A stretch of DNA of 64,000 nt from Streptomyces leeuwenhoekii. GTDB taxonomy: Bacteria > Actinomycetota > Actinomycetes > Streptomycetales > Streptomycetaceae. This document shows positions 9,219-17,323 of the stretch, one piece after another. The DNA lies in contig NZ_LN831790.1 of NCBI RefSeq assembly GCF_001013905.1, positions 124,001-188,000 of the forward strand, read 5' to 3'. The notes under the pieces were generated by a model, which did not search any database, had not been told where the DNA came from, and was given only the letters and a program-made list of their open reading frames with translations. Both the position numbers and the translations under genes were made by a program. Position 1 is the stretch's first letter. Each line of letters starts with the position of its first letter.

Positions 9219-10287
9219 GTGTTCTGTCCGGGGAGGTTGTGGACGGGTGAGTCAGGTCTCGGCTGAGGGATCTTGAACGGGTGAGGGCCTTCCGGTTCGG
9301 TGTGGATTGCGACGTCTACACCAACAGAAAGGCCCTCGTGGTCCACCGTAATGCACCCCTGACCGAGACCGGCCGCCTGCGTCTGGCCCGCTGCGTCGTC
9401 GAGGACGGCTGGCCGCTGCGCCGGGCCGCCGAACGCTTCCAGGTCTCGCCGACCACCGCCCAGCGGTGGGCCGATCGCTACCGCCGGCTCGGCGAGGCAG
9501 GGATGACCGACCGCTCCAGCCGCCCCCACCACAGCCCGCGCCGCACCCCAACCCACACCGAGCGCCGCATCATCAAGGTCCGGGTCCTGCGCCGGTGGGG
9601 ACCGGCCCGCATCGCGCACCTGCTACGGCTGGTGCCCTCCACCGTGCACCGCGTCCTGACCCGTTACGGACTGGCCCGCCTCGCCCATCTGGACCGGGCG
9701 ACGGGCCGTGCCATCCGCCGCTACGAACGAGACCGGCCCGGCGAACTCGTCCACGTCGACATCAAGAAGCTCGGCAACATCCCCAACGGCGGCGGCCACA
9801 AAGTCCTCGGCCGGGCTGCGGGGCGCAAGAACCGGACGAACGCCGGCTACAGCTACCTGCACACCGCCGTCGACGACCACTCCCGCCTGGCCTACAGCGA
9901 GATACACACCGACGAGAAGAAGGAAACCGCCACCGCCTTCTGGAAGCGGGCACACGCCTACTTCACCGAGTGCGGGATCACCGTGGAACGAGTACTGACC
10001 GACAACGGCTCCTGCTACCGCTCACGCGGCTGGCGCGACGCCCTGGCAGCAGCCGGGATCACCCACAAGCGAACCCGACCCTACCGGCCCCAGACCAACG
10101 GCAAGGTCGAACGCTTCAACCGCACCCTGCTGGACGAGTGGGCCTACGCACGGCCCTACCGGTCAGAGACCGAACGCCGCGAAGCGTTCCCACAGTGGCT
10201 GCACTCCTACAATCACCACCGCGGACACACCGCGCTGAAAGGGCAACCACCCGCCAGCCGCGTCCCCAACCTCACAGGGCAATACAC
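9219..10287. mobile_element. IS481-type insertion sequence, complete
   Basis: A CTAG tetranucleotide flanks the element on both sides (9215-9218 and 10288-10291), as expected for elements that duplicate CTAG. The ends are imperfect inverted repeats: GTGTTCTGTCCGGGGAGGTT on the left matches GTGTATTGCCCTGTGAGGTT, the reverse complement of the right end, at most positions. It carries one transposase gene. The right-hand CTAG coincides with the stop codon of the neighbouring TnpC-like gene on the opposite strand. Confidence 0.85.
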
Positions 10288-10291
10288 CTAG
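9338..10291 (+). CDS. IS481-family transposase
   Basis: 317 residues. I start at the GTG reading MVHRNAPLTETGRLRL, the usual family N-terminus, rather than at the in-frame GTG 57 bases earlier. An N-terminal HTH (LRRAAERFQVSPTTAQRW) and a second HTH precede an rve-type DDE core: VDIKKLGNIP, DDHSRLAYSEI, VLTDNGSCYRS and NGKVERFNRTLLDEWAY. The last three bases, TAG, belong to the flanking target duplication, so the host site supplies the stop codon. Confidence 0.92.
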   Translation: MVHRNAPLTETGRLRLARCVVEDGWPLRRAAERFQVSPTTAQRWADRYRRLGEAGMTDRSSRPHHSPRRTPTHTERRIIKVRVLRRWGPARIAHLLRLVPSTVHRVLTRYGLARLAHLDRATGRAIRRYERDRPGELVHVDIKKLGNIPNGGGHKVLGRAAGRKNRTNAGYSYLHTAVDDHSRLAYSEIHTDEKKETATAFWKRAHAYFTECGITVERVLTDNGSCYRSRGWRDALAAAGITHKRTRPYRPQTNGKVERFNRTLLDEWAYARPYRSETERREAFPQWLHSYNHHRGHTALKGQPPASRVPNLTGQYT

Positions 10292-10770
10292 GGCGCCGTT
10301 CCCGCTCTGCTTGATGGCAGCCTGCGGACGTTACCGACGGCTGCGGCCTGTTCCCGCAGGCGCTCGATTTCCAGGTGCTGGGCGGCAATTTGAGAGAGGG
10401 TGCGTCGCTTGAAGTCCTTGAGCGCTTCCAGCTCGGCATCGCGTTGATCCAGCCGGGACTTGAGTGCGGCGTTGGCTTCCTTGAGCCGCTCGATCTGCGC
10501 GGCCCGAGGGTCAGGGATCGTCCCGGTGCCCCGCAGGGCGGCCAAGCGCCGCTCGAACTCCTGGGCCAAGTGCTGATACGGCCCTGGCCGGGCGGTGCCG
10601 TCGCGGTTCTTCTTGGCGTAGAAGGCGGTGCGGGGCACCCCGGCCTCACTCGCCAGCGTCCGCAGATCACACTTGCCACCAGGCGGCAGGTCGCCACGCA
10701 GCAAACGATCCATCGCCGCGCGGATCGACTCCTCGTTGCGGGCTCGGGTGTCCTCGCTGATACGTCCCAT
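10288..10770 (-). CDS. TnpC-like protein of a Tn554-type transposon (DUF6262-like)
   Basis: 160 residues. The N-terminal part looks like an HTH for DNA binding (LRTLASEAGVPRTAFYAKKN); the C-terminal half is a long coiled coil (IERLKEANAALKSRLDQRD and onward). This architecture is that of TnpC, the accessory protein of Tn554-type elements. Its ATG lies two bases after the stop of the TnpB-like gene, as in those operons. The stop codon is the CTAG at which the IS481 element inserted; because the tetranucleotide is duplicated, the gene keeps its stop and looks intact. Confidence 0.7.
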   Translation of the reverse strand: MGRISEDTRARNEESIRAAMDRLLRGDLPPGGKCDLRTLASEAGVPRTAFYAKKNRDGTARPGPYQHLAQEFERRLAALRGTGTIPDPRAAQIERLKEANAALKSRLDQRDAELEALKDFKRRTLSQIAAQHLEIERLREQAAAVGNVRRLPSSRAGTAP

Positions 10771-10771
10771 G

Positions 10772-11602
10772 TCACGCTACCGTTCCGGTCGCGGCGTCGA
10801 TCTCGGCCAACACCCGCAGGTCGCGGTCGAGTTCCTTCTGCAGGCGGGTCTTCTCGTCCTTCTGCCCGCGTCCGATCTTGCCGATGAACACCTTCTTGTT
10901 CTCCGCGCTGGAGGCCCATACCGGCCGGTGTCGGCTGTGGTGGGTGGCCTGCGGGCAGCGGGCCGAGTCGCACATGCCGACCAGTGGTTTGTCCGCGTTC
11001 GGTGTGCCGGCCAGGAGCAGGCACAGTGCTCTGGAGGGGTCGGCGAACCAGCAGTAGTTCGCGATACCCAGGTGCAGGGTCTTCGCCCGGCGGGCCAGCA
11101 GTTGGATCACCTCCTCGTCCCCGGGGCGGATGCCAGGAAACGATGCCTGCAGTTCGCGGAGCTTGTCGTCCACGGATTCGAAGTGGGCGATCAGGTCGCG
11201 GGCGCCCGGACCGGCGGGGCGGATTCCGTTCTGGAAGTCGCGGAACGCCGCCAGTGTCAAATCCTTGCTGCGGATCTGCTCTTCCGCGCTGACCTCGGCC
11301 ATGAACTTGGCCTGGGAGCCGCCTGGGCTGGCTGATGGTGGAGTCGGGTATTGGAACTCTCCGAATGCCTCAGTCGGGACGGTGCGAAGCGGGACGCCGG
11401 TACCTGGAGGGCACCCGGACTGGTCGACTGACGCGGTCAAGTAGTGGCACGCCTTCGTACCCCGCCGCGACGCCTGGTCCACCACGTACGCCGAGGTGGA
11501 CCAGGTCCGGCTGACGGGAGCCATGCGCCGCTTAAACTCGACCAACCTGTCGATCACATCGTTGATCAACAGGTGGAACACCCAGTGACCTGCGAGATTC
11601 AC
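10772..11602 (-). pseudogene. Tn554-type TnpB recombinase, C-terminal remnant
   Basis: From about residue 100 the frame reads like the conserved C-terminal tail of TnpB tyrosine recombinases of Tn554-like elements: FMAEVSAEEQIRS, LLARRAKTLHLGIANYCW, then a cysteine-bearing GMCDSARCPQATHH. The catalytic R-H-R-Y domain that should precede it is missing, so the gene is truncated at its 5' end. The first ~95 residues of the open frame are of unclear origin and may be foreign sequence at the break. It is coupled to the TnpC-like gene (TGA-C-ATG). TnpA is absent from the window. Confidence 0.55.
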
Positions 11603-11663
11603 GTCTACCGGTGCGCAGAAGGAGCCGGCCGTACCGGCAGTCCCCGGTTATGTGAACTGTCAA

Positions 11664-11690
11664 GCTGTCGCAGAAGGTCGGCTGTCGCAG
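11664..11690. promoter_or_regulatory. Direct repeat GCTGTCGCAG x2 upstream of the HTH-kinase gene
   Basis: Two exact copies of GCTGTCGCAG (11664-11673 and 11681-11690) are spaced 17 bases start to start, 54 bases before the proposed kinase start. Spacing near two helical turns and the HTH on the kinase itself suggest an operator, possibly autoregulatory. This is inference from position only. Confidence 0.35.
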
Positions 11691-11743
11691 GTCGCCGAAG
11701 CAATGGGCGACACGAGGTCAGCTATTCGCGTATGGTTTACCTC

Positions 11744-13303
11744 ATGGCAACTAATATCAGGCCGTTCCGTCGTATCGGCGGAGTTTCGGAAGTGGCGGCG
11801 GAACTCGGAGTCAGTCGGCAGCAGGTCGCCAAGCTCCGTCAGAACGGTGACTTCCCGGCCCCCGTGGCGTCCCTCAGCGCTGGCGACATCTGGGATCTGG
11901 ACATCATCCGGCGGTGGGGAAGCAGTGGTCTGAGGCGGGGAGCGGGGCGACCCGCGCCCGTTGGGCAGCCTCGTTCGGTCGGGCGCCGATTTGAACTCGG
12001 GGCAGAGATCGATGGCGGCGGGTTCGCAGTCGTGTTTGGCGCGCGAGACCTTGAGGCGGCCGACGACGATCGGGTGGCCGTAAAGGTCCTGCAGCAGACG
12101 CATGCACTCGACGTGGAGACTGTCGCCCGGTTTGAGCGGGAACTCCGTCTGATGTCCACGCTCGGCCATGCAAACGTCATGACGCTGCTGGCGAGCGGGA
12201 AAGATGAAGATCTGGGTCTGTGGTATGCAATGCCGCTCGCCCGAGGTGTCCTTTCCGACGAAGTCGGTAGCGTCATGAAGGCCGATGACGTGGCTGCCGT
12301 GATGCGAGACATCTGCGCCGGACTTGCATATATTCACAGTCAAGGGATTCTTCATCGCGATCTCAAGCCGGGGAACGTGCTGCGAACCCCTGACGGGGTT
12401 TGGGCCATTGCCGATTTCGGGCTCGCGCGAGTAGTGGAGGAGAGTGGTCTGCTCACCTCCACTTTCGATGGCATGGGAACCCGATTTTATGTTGCCCCTG
12501 AGCAGTGGAGGGACGCCAAGCATGTTGACGAGCGTGCGGACATCTATTCCGCAGGCAAGATCATGCAGGCTCTCCTGACGGGCGCCACTCCGGTGGACGA
12601 CGACGTGCCGGCCGGACCGTTGCGTGCCGTGGTCCAGCGTGCGATCTCCCAAGATCGCAGTCGGCGCCATGCCAGTGCGACCGAGTTGCTGGCGGCCATC
12701 GAAGCGGCAGTCGCCCCGGCCCCGACCGGGAAGTGGGAAACCGCCGAGGAGAAGGCGGGACGCTTGCGCCCCCGTCTCAAGGCCGGCCGTGTCGTGGATG
12801 AAGCTGCGCTCGACGAGTTCGTCCGCTGGGCAGACGAGCTGGACTTCAGCGATTACGAAGACATGGGGGAATTCGCCTGGACGCTTAGCGCCCTGCCGTC
12901 GGATTCCGTGGAGTGGTGGTGGAAGGAGAATCCCGCAGGGTTCACCGGAATCTTCCAGGCGTTCACGAATCGCCTGGAAGGGTCCTTCGATTTCGGAATG
13001 TGTGACGTCCTCGCCGAGTTCGCTCGCCGTGCCGTCACGGTCACGGGCGATGCGATCATTCTGCGTGAGGCCGTCCGTGGGCTTTCCCATCTGGGCATTA
13101 ATCACAACCGCTGGCATGTCCGTGATGTTGCCGTTGCTATTCTGCAGCAGGTCCGAACACCCGAGGACGCGGTGGCCGCTCTCGAAGGACTTCGCATGGC
13201 AGGAAAACCTGCCGCCGAATGGACGGTGGGCAGCACGGTAATTCGAACCCTGCATCCCGTGCTGCGAAGCGGTCTCGGTACTTTCATCGAATCTGACGAC
13301 TGA
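11744..13303 (+). CDS. HTH-Ser/Thr protein kinase fusion
   Basis: 519 residues from the ATG reading MATNIRPFRRIGG; an in-frame ATG lies 12 bases earlier. Residues ~10-60 are an AlpA/excisionase-like HTH (VAAELGVSRQQVAKLRQNG, then GDIWDLDIIRRW). A kinase domain follows at ~80-340: glycine loop GAEIDGGGFAVVFGARD, lysine strand VAVKVLQ, catalytic HRDLKPGNVL, DFGLARV and VAPEQW. All key residues are present, so it should be active. The last ~180 residues are helical with no motif I know. There is no membrane segment, unlike PknB-type kinases. It sits alone on the + strand, facing a protease and a coiled-coil gene across a shared terminator, within a mobile-element zone. A DNA-binding kinase in this setting may be a phage-defence or element-control switch. 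Confidence 0.85.
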   Translation: MATNIRPFRRIGGVSEVAAELGVSRQQVAKLRQNGDFPAPVASLSAGDIWDLDIIRRWGSSGLRRGAGRPAPVGQPRSVGRRFELGAEIDGGGFAVVFGARDLEAADDDRVAVKVLQQTHALDVETVARFERELRLMSTLGHANVMTLLASGKDEDLGLWYAMPLARGVLSDEVGSVMKADDVAAVMRDICAGLAYIHSQGILHRDLKPGNVLRTPDGVWAIADFGLARVVEESGLLTSTFDGMGTRFYVAPEQWRDAKHVDERADIYSAGKIMQALLTGATPVDDDVPAGPLRAVVQRAISQDRSRRHASATELLAAIEAAVAPAPTGKWETAEEKAGRLRPRLKAGRVVDEAALDEFVRWADELDFSDYEDMGEFAWTLSALPSDSVEWWWKENPAGFTGIFQAFTNRLEGSFDFGMCDVLAEFARRAVTVTGDAIILREAVRGLSHLGINHNRWHVRDVAVAILQQVRTPEDAVAALEGLRMAGKPAAEWTVGSTVIRTLHPVLRSGLGTFIESDD

Positions 13304-13310
13304 CGACTGG

Positions 13311-13339
13311 CTGCCGACGGGCCGTGGGCCCGTCGGCAG
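13311..13339. terminator. Strong hairpin between convergent genes
   Basis: CTGCCGACGGGCC, loop GTG, GGCCCGTCGGCAG: a perfect 13-base stem. It lies between the end of the HTH-kinase gene and the end of the coiled-coil gene, so it can serve both strands. There is no T-run, as is usual in Streptomyces. Confidence 0.75.
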
Positions 13340-13362
13340 GGCGGGCGCGAGCATGTATTCGA

Positions 13363-13677
13363 CTATCTCGGGCGGATCGGGCTGACCCCGGCCGCTGCTT
13401 CGATCCGCCCCGTCAGTCGCCGGTTCTCCTCCTGCAGCTCTTCGTTGCGGAGAGCCAGGACCTGTATCTGGTTCGCGTAGATCTTGTTGGTCTCTTCCAG
13501 GTCACGGATCGCCTCGGCTTGCTTGCGGCTGAATGCCCCGCCCGTGGAGCCGCGAGTCTGATCGTCGGTGACTCCGTGGGGCTGGCTTCGGTTGGCAGGC
13601 TGCTGGTTGCCAGCGCTGCTCTCATCGAGTACGAATGCCGTGGTGGAGGGGCATCGGAGCACATGGCGGAGACGCAT
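13363..13677 (-). CDS. Small coiled-coil protein of unknown function
   Basis: 104 residues with a good ribosome site (AAAGGAG, 9 bases before ATG). The first half is polar and disordered; residues ~50-95 form a coiled coil (EAIRDLEETNKIYANQIQ and onward). It begins 27 bases after the protease gene and is probably co-transcribed with it. A partner or adaptor role for the protease or kinase is possible but unproven. I do not recognise a family. Confidence 0.6.
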   Translation of the reverse strand: MRLRHVLRCPSTTAFVLDESSAGNQQPANRSQPHGVTDDQTRGSTGGAFSRKQAEAIRDLEETNKIYANQIQVLALRNEELQEENRRLTGRIEAAAGVSPIRPR

Positions 13678-13704
13678 CGATAGGCGCTCCTTTCCAACAG
13701 TGCG

Positions 13705-14472
13705 CTAGCGGAGATACTCAGAGGGAATGCAGGAAAGCGGCGTCGCGTGGACCTCATCCATGCGGGGAAGTCCCGCGTGGAAGTCCATTTCTCCGGGCCT
13801 GAAGTTGAACAGCACGCCGACAACTTTTCCAGTCTCGACATCCGTTACCGCGGCACCGCTGAAGCCGCGTGGAGGGATGGCACCTGCCAGTACGATGAGA
13901 GACTCCTCGACCGGGCCTTGGACCGTGTAGTCCTGCACGGCTCGCAGTCCTCTGTCGCGATTTTCCTTATCGCGTCGTCCCTCTGTCCAGCCGGTAACCT
14001 TAACCCTGGATCCGGGGCTAGGGAGATCGGCCGAAACGCGGGACAGCCAGGGCCAGTCCCGATCGACAGTCAACACCGCCAAGTCGAGGTCCTCATCGCG
14101 ATAAATCACGCGCGCCTGGATCCAGGTGTCCCCGAGCTTCAGCTCCGTGCCGGTCGCGGCAACCACGTGCGCCGCAGTGACCCAACGCCTCGGAGCGATC
14201 TGAACGGCGCTTCCGAGGCGGGCCCCAGCTCTTGCTTCTCGAGTCAAGATGCGTGCTACTGAATTATCCACCGACTTAACTCGCCACGGAATCAGCACCT
14301 CCTTCCTCACGACTTGTGAACCGCTAACTACGGCAGCGATAACCGCAGCGATAGCGACCCAGCTTTGCAGTCCAAGGATTGCCACCAGTGCGGAAACGAT
14401 ACTCACCAGAACCAAGGTAATGGCCGCCATACCTCCTTCGGTCATCTGGCGTGCTTTCTTTAGGCGATTCAC
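13705..14472 (-). CDS. Membrane-anchored trypsin-like serine protease
   Basis: 255 residues from a GTG with GGGAGAG upstream. Two hydrophobic segments at residues ~15-50 (ITLVLVSIVSALVAILGL, WVAIAAVIAAVV) anchor it. The catalytic domain has the full chymotrypsin-type triad: VTAAHVV for His, DLDLAVLTVD for Asp, and RGFSGAAV for Ser. It is a compact domain without a PDZ. It stands in one operon with the coiled-coil gene and faces the HTH kinase. Protease-kinase pairing near recombinases resembles the layout of some defence islands, though I know no named system with this exact set. Confidence 0.75.
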   Translation of the reverse strand: MNRLKKARQMTEGGMAAITLVLVSIVSALVAILGLQSWVAIAAVIAAVVSGSQVVRKEVLIPWRVKSVDNSVARILTREARAGARLGSAVQIAPRRWVTAAHVVAATGTELKLGDTWIQARVIYRDEDLDLAVLTVDRDWPWLSRVSADLPSPGSRVKVTGWTEGRRDKENRDRGLRAVQDYTVQGPVEESLIVLAGAIPPRGFSGAAVTDVETGKVVGVLFNFRPGEMDFHAGLPRMDEVHATPLSCIPSEYLR

Positions 14473-14556
14473 GAATACACTCTCCCTATCCTTGGATTAT
14501 GCGTACTTGAGTTTCTTGTAGCGGTTCAGGCATTGGAATTTCGAAAAAGGTTCTGC

Positions 14557-16965
14557 TCATGAGCTGGTACGGTGACTGACGTCGGCGGCGTAGGCGGCCC
14601 AGTCCCCTGCGGACGCTTGCTGCCACTGGACGGCGACCTTGATGTGGACACCGAGCATTCGGGCGAGGATCGCGGCGGGGAGTTCGGCCGCGAGAGTGAA
14701 TAGTGCGGTGGAGCGATCCTGTTTTGGTCGGATCCCGATCTTATGGAGACGGTTGCCGATCTGGCTGTCGGTGAGGGGGCGCCCTGGATGTCCTCCCGGG
14801 AACAGCCAGGAAACGTCTTCCGGAGTACCGATCTTGGCCTTGCCGCGGCGGGTTGCGACGAGTTCGCGGACCAGGCTGGCCAACGGCGCGGGCAGGACGA
14901 CCGGCGAGGTGCCGAACGTGATGGAGACGGTGTCGCTGTCGAAGTGGACGTCATCGACGGCGAGTTGGCTGATGGTGGCGATCTTCTGTGCGTAGAGGAT
15001 CAGCAGTAGTCCCGCGACGCGGTCCGAGGTCGGCAGCGTGTCGTCGTTGAGGAAACGGCGGGCGTCGTCCCAGCGTTTCTCACTGTCGATGGTGCCGAGC
15101 GGACCGGTCCAGCGGACGGTGCCGTAGGTCAGATCGTGGGCGTGTCGGTGCTGTACCGACCAGCGGACGAAGTGGCCGGTCTCGTCGCGGTAGCTGACCG
15201 TGGAGTCGGCCATCCAGCGTTCCAGGTCCGTCTGGGTGCAGGTCCCCAGCGTGAGCCCTTCACCGGTGAGCCAGTCGAGGAAGTTGTTCGCCGCGGTGAC
15301 GTGGCAGCGCACGTTCAGGTCCTGGAGCCGGGTGGCGTGCTCTTCGCCGAGGCGGCGCCGGAATCGGCGCAGGTGGTGCCAGACCGCGTAGCCGTGCAGG
15401 ATCCGGCGCTCGGCGAGGTCGCTGCGGGTCTGGACCGTCGCAGTGATCCATTTCTCCAGGGCGATGAGGCGCTCCTCGCGGGATGGTAGGGCTCCGGTCG
15501 CGACCAGGACACTGCGCAGGTGGGCCAGCACCTTGCCCGGGGGTAGTTCGTCGAGGACCTCGTGGGTGACGGGCCGCTCATCGTGTCCTAAGCGTTCCAG
15601 GAGGTCACGGACCTGGGAGCGGGAGACCCAGGCGAAGGCGACGTCCGGGCGCTCGGAGCTCGTTAACGCCTCGTGGAAGGGCACGAGTTCGGGCCGGATT
15701 GCCCCGGTGGCGTCGCCGAGGAGGTCGCGTACTCGCTGATCGAGGACGCATCGCTGGCAGGGGCGGGTGCTGAGCTGCCAGGTGACGGTGCAGACCGGGC
15801 AGCGGCCCCAGAAGGTGGGGTCGGGGTTGGTGCACTTCGCGCACAACGGCGCCTCCCAGGTGCCGCTGCGGGCCTGGGCGACGGTGCCGCAGTTGCTGCA
15901 GGCCACCCATCGCTGCTGGCAGCGGTCGCACCAGGGCTGGCCGGTGGCCCGGGACATGTCGCAGGACGCCGTCCGCCCGCAGATGCCGCACTCCGCGATA
16001 ATCCTCGGCCGGCAGTTCTGGCAGCGTGGGCCATCAGGCAGCCGGTTCGCGACGGGCTTGCGGCGGCGGCAGCCGACGCACTCCTCCAGATTCGCGGGCT
16101 GCCTGATCATGCAGTTCGGACACAGCGGTCGGCCCTCGGCGTCACGGGTGGCGGGCTCACGCACGGCGCCGCAGCCGAAGCAGGGGACGGCCGCGTGGCG
16201 GGCGAAGCAGGCCCGGCAGATCCTCTTGCCCTCCAGCAGTTTGGACAGCGCCTTCACTTCGTGGCAGCGCGGGCAGGCAGGCCGGACGATATTGGTCGCC
16301 CCGGCATCGACGAGCTCGTTGATAAACCGCAGGGCGGCCGGGGTGGGGGCTTCGTAACCGGCGCCGGTCAGCAGCTCGGGGCGGGCGACGACGGCCCAGG
16401 CCAGGCGGCGTTGCCCGGCGGGCCGGACGGTGGCGCGACCGAGTGCGGCCAGGACCGCGTCGGTGTCGAGGGCGGGATCGAAGCCCGTGATCAGCTCAGT
16501 GAGTTCCCGCAGGGGATCACCGTCGGTGTCAGGGCAGTTCGCGCAGCGCGGCTCGCCGTTGCGGTCCCGGCTGGTGACGCGTCGTTCTTCGTGACAGCCC
16601 GCGCAGACCGCCGGCTTGTCGAGGCAGGGTGAGCATCCCCACCGTCCTCCGGTGCTGCTGCCGACGTAGCGGCATGCGCGTCCACACTCGCCGCAGCAGG
16701 GCAGGGCGACGTTCTGGGCGCCAGCATCATGCAGGGCCATCAGCAGTTTGGCGACGCAGTAGGGCGCCGGCGGCTGTCCGGTCCGCAGCAGCGAGGGGTC
16801 ATCGTGCAGGGCCTGGGCGAGGCTGCGGCGACCGGCTCGTGTACGTACGACTGCGAGGACAATGTCGCGGACGTGCTCGGCGGGCAGGTGCTTTTCGACG
16901 TTTCCGACCAGCCGCACGACCAGGCCGATGGGATCCGCGAGGACCTCCTCGGAAAGACCGGTCAC
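14557..16965 (-). CDS. Multi-zinc-ribbon protein with tyrosine-recombinase-like C-terminus
   Basis: 802 residues starting in a GTGA overlap with the HTH gene. Residues ~95-400 hold a ladder of paired cysteines (CGECGRAC, CAGCHEER, CPRCHEV, CFGCGAV, CVGCRRRK, CGICGRT, CSNCGTV, CPVCTVTW), about ten zinc-binding knuckles in a row. Residues ~480-800 look like a degenerate XerD-type recombinase: an SAM-like helical region, then FPGGHPGRPLTDSQIGNRL and AAILARMLGVHIKVAVQWQQ. The usual HxxR and LGH...Y residues are eroded; the position expected for the Tyr nucleophile has Trp or Ala nearby. It is probably a DNA-binding partner of the integrase encoded upstream rather than a recombinase itself. Family known widely in Streptomyces; role not established. 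Confidence 0.65.
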   Translation of the reverse strand: MTGLSEEVLADPIGLVVRLVGNVEKHLPAEHVRDIVLAVVRTRAGRRSLAQALHDDPSLLRTGQPPAPYCVAKLLMALHDAGAQNVALPCCGECGRACRYVGSSTGGRWGCSPCLDKPAVCAGCHEERRVTSRDRNGEPRCANCPDTDGDPLRELTELITGFDPALDTDAVLAALGRATVRPAGQRRLAWAVVARPELLTGAGYEAPTPAALRFINELVDAGATNIVRPACPRCHEVKALSKLLEGKRICRACFARHAAVPCFGCGAVREPATRDAEGRPLCPNCMIRQPANLEECVGCRRRKPVANRLPDGPRCQNCRPRIIAECGICGRTASCDMSRATGQPWCDRCQQRWVACSNCGTVAQARSGTWEAPLCAKCTNPDPTFWGRCPVCTVTWQLSTRPCQRCVLDQRVRDLLGDATGAIRPELVPFHEALTSSERPDVAFAWVSRSQVRDLLERLGHDERPVTHEVLDELPPGKVLAHLRSVLVATGALPSREERLIALEKWITATVQTRSDLAERRILHGYAVWHHLRRFRRRLGEEHATRLQDLNVRCHVTAANNFLDWLTGEGLTLGTCTQTDLERWMADSTVSYRDETGHFVRWSVQHRHAHDLTYGTVRWTGPLGTIDSEKRWDDARRFLNDDTLPTSDRVAGLLLILYAQKIATISQLAVDDVHFDSDTVSITFGTSPVVLPAPLASLVRELVATRRGKAKIGTPEDVSWLFPGGHPGRPLTDSQIGNRLHKIGIRPKQDRSTALFTLAAELPAAILARMLGVHIKVAVQWQQASAGDWAAYAADVSHRTSS

Positions 16966-17309
16966 CGGTCAACTCCACTGATCCGGGCCCGCCGAGGCCG
17001 CAGGTCACCGACTCCTTCGGAGACCGAAGAACCGCCTGCGGCAGCCTTCTTCGGCTTCGTCGCAGCGCCCGCCACGGCGATAGGCTCGATGAGGTCGTCC
17101 ATGGTGCAGTCGAGGATGTCGAGCAAGGCCATGAGGATCTTCAGGCTGAGGCGTTCGGGACGCTCGACGACGAGCCGGTAGACCTGGCTCGAGGACAGGC
17201 TGATGCCGCGTTCCTTCAGCGGCGGGATGAGGTCGGTGGTGGAGAACATCCCGCGGTCCGCCATGACCTTGCGCAGGTGCCAGTGGTAGTCGAGCTTGGC
17301 GGCCATCAT
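16962..17309 (-). CDS. HTH (XRE-type) regulator of the integrase operon
   Basis: 115 residues with ATGATG start and AAGGA upstream. It has an XRE-like HTH (HLRKVMADRGMFSTTDL, SLSSSQVYRLVVERPERLS) followed by LDCTMDDLIEPI, a common end to such domains, and a basic disordered tail. It is encoded between an integrase and the zinc-ribbon protein with 14-base and overlapping junctions, so the three form one unit. Likely controls the operon or acts as an accessory factor. Confidence 0.8.
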   Translation of the reverse strand: MMAAKLDYHWHLRKVMADRGMFSTTDLIPPLKERGISLSSSQVYRLVVERPERLSLKILMALLDILDCTMDDLIEPIAVAGAATKPKKAAAGGSSVSEGVGDLRPRRARISGVDR

Positions 17310-17323
17310 CGGGTCCTTCCTCG

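Noticed and set aside
11444..11743. N-terminal extension of the HTH-kinase frame back to 11444
   Set aside because: The extra ~100 residues are Arg/Pro-rich without pattern, overlap the TnpB remnant, and include the direct-repeat promoter region; ATG at 11744 begins the HTH cleanly.
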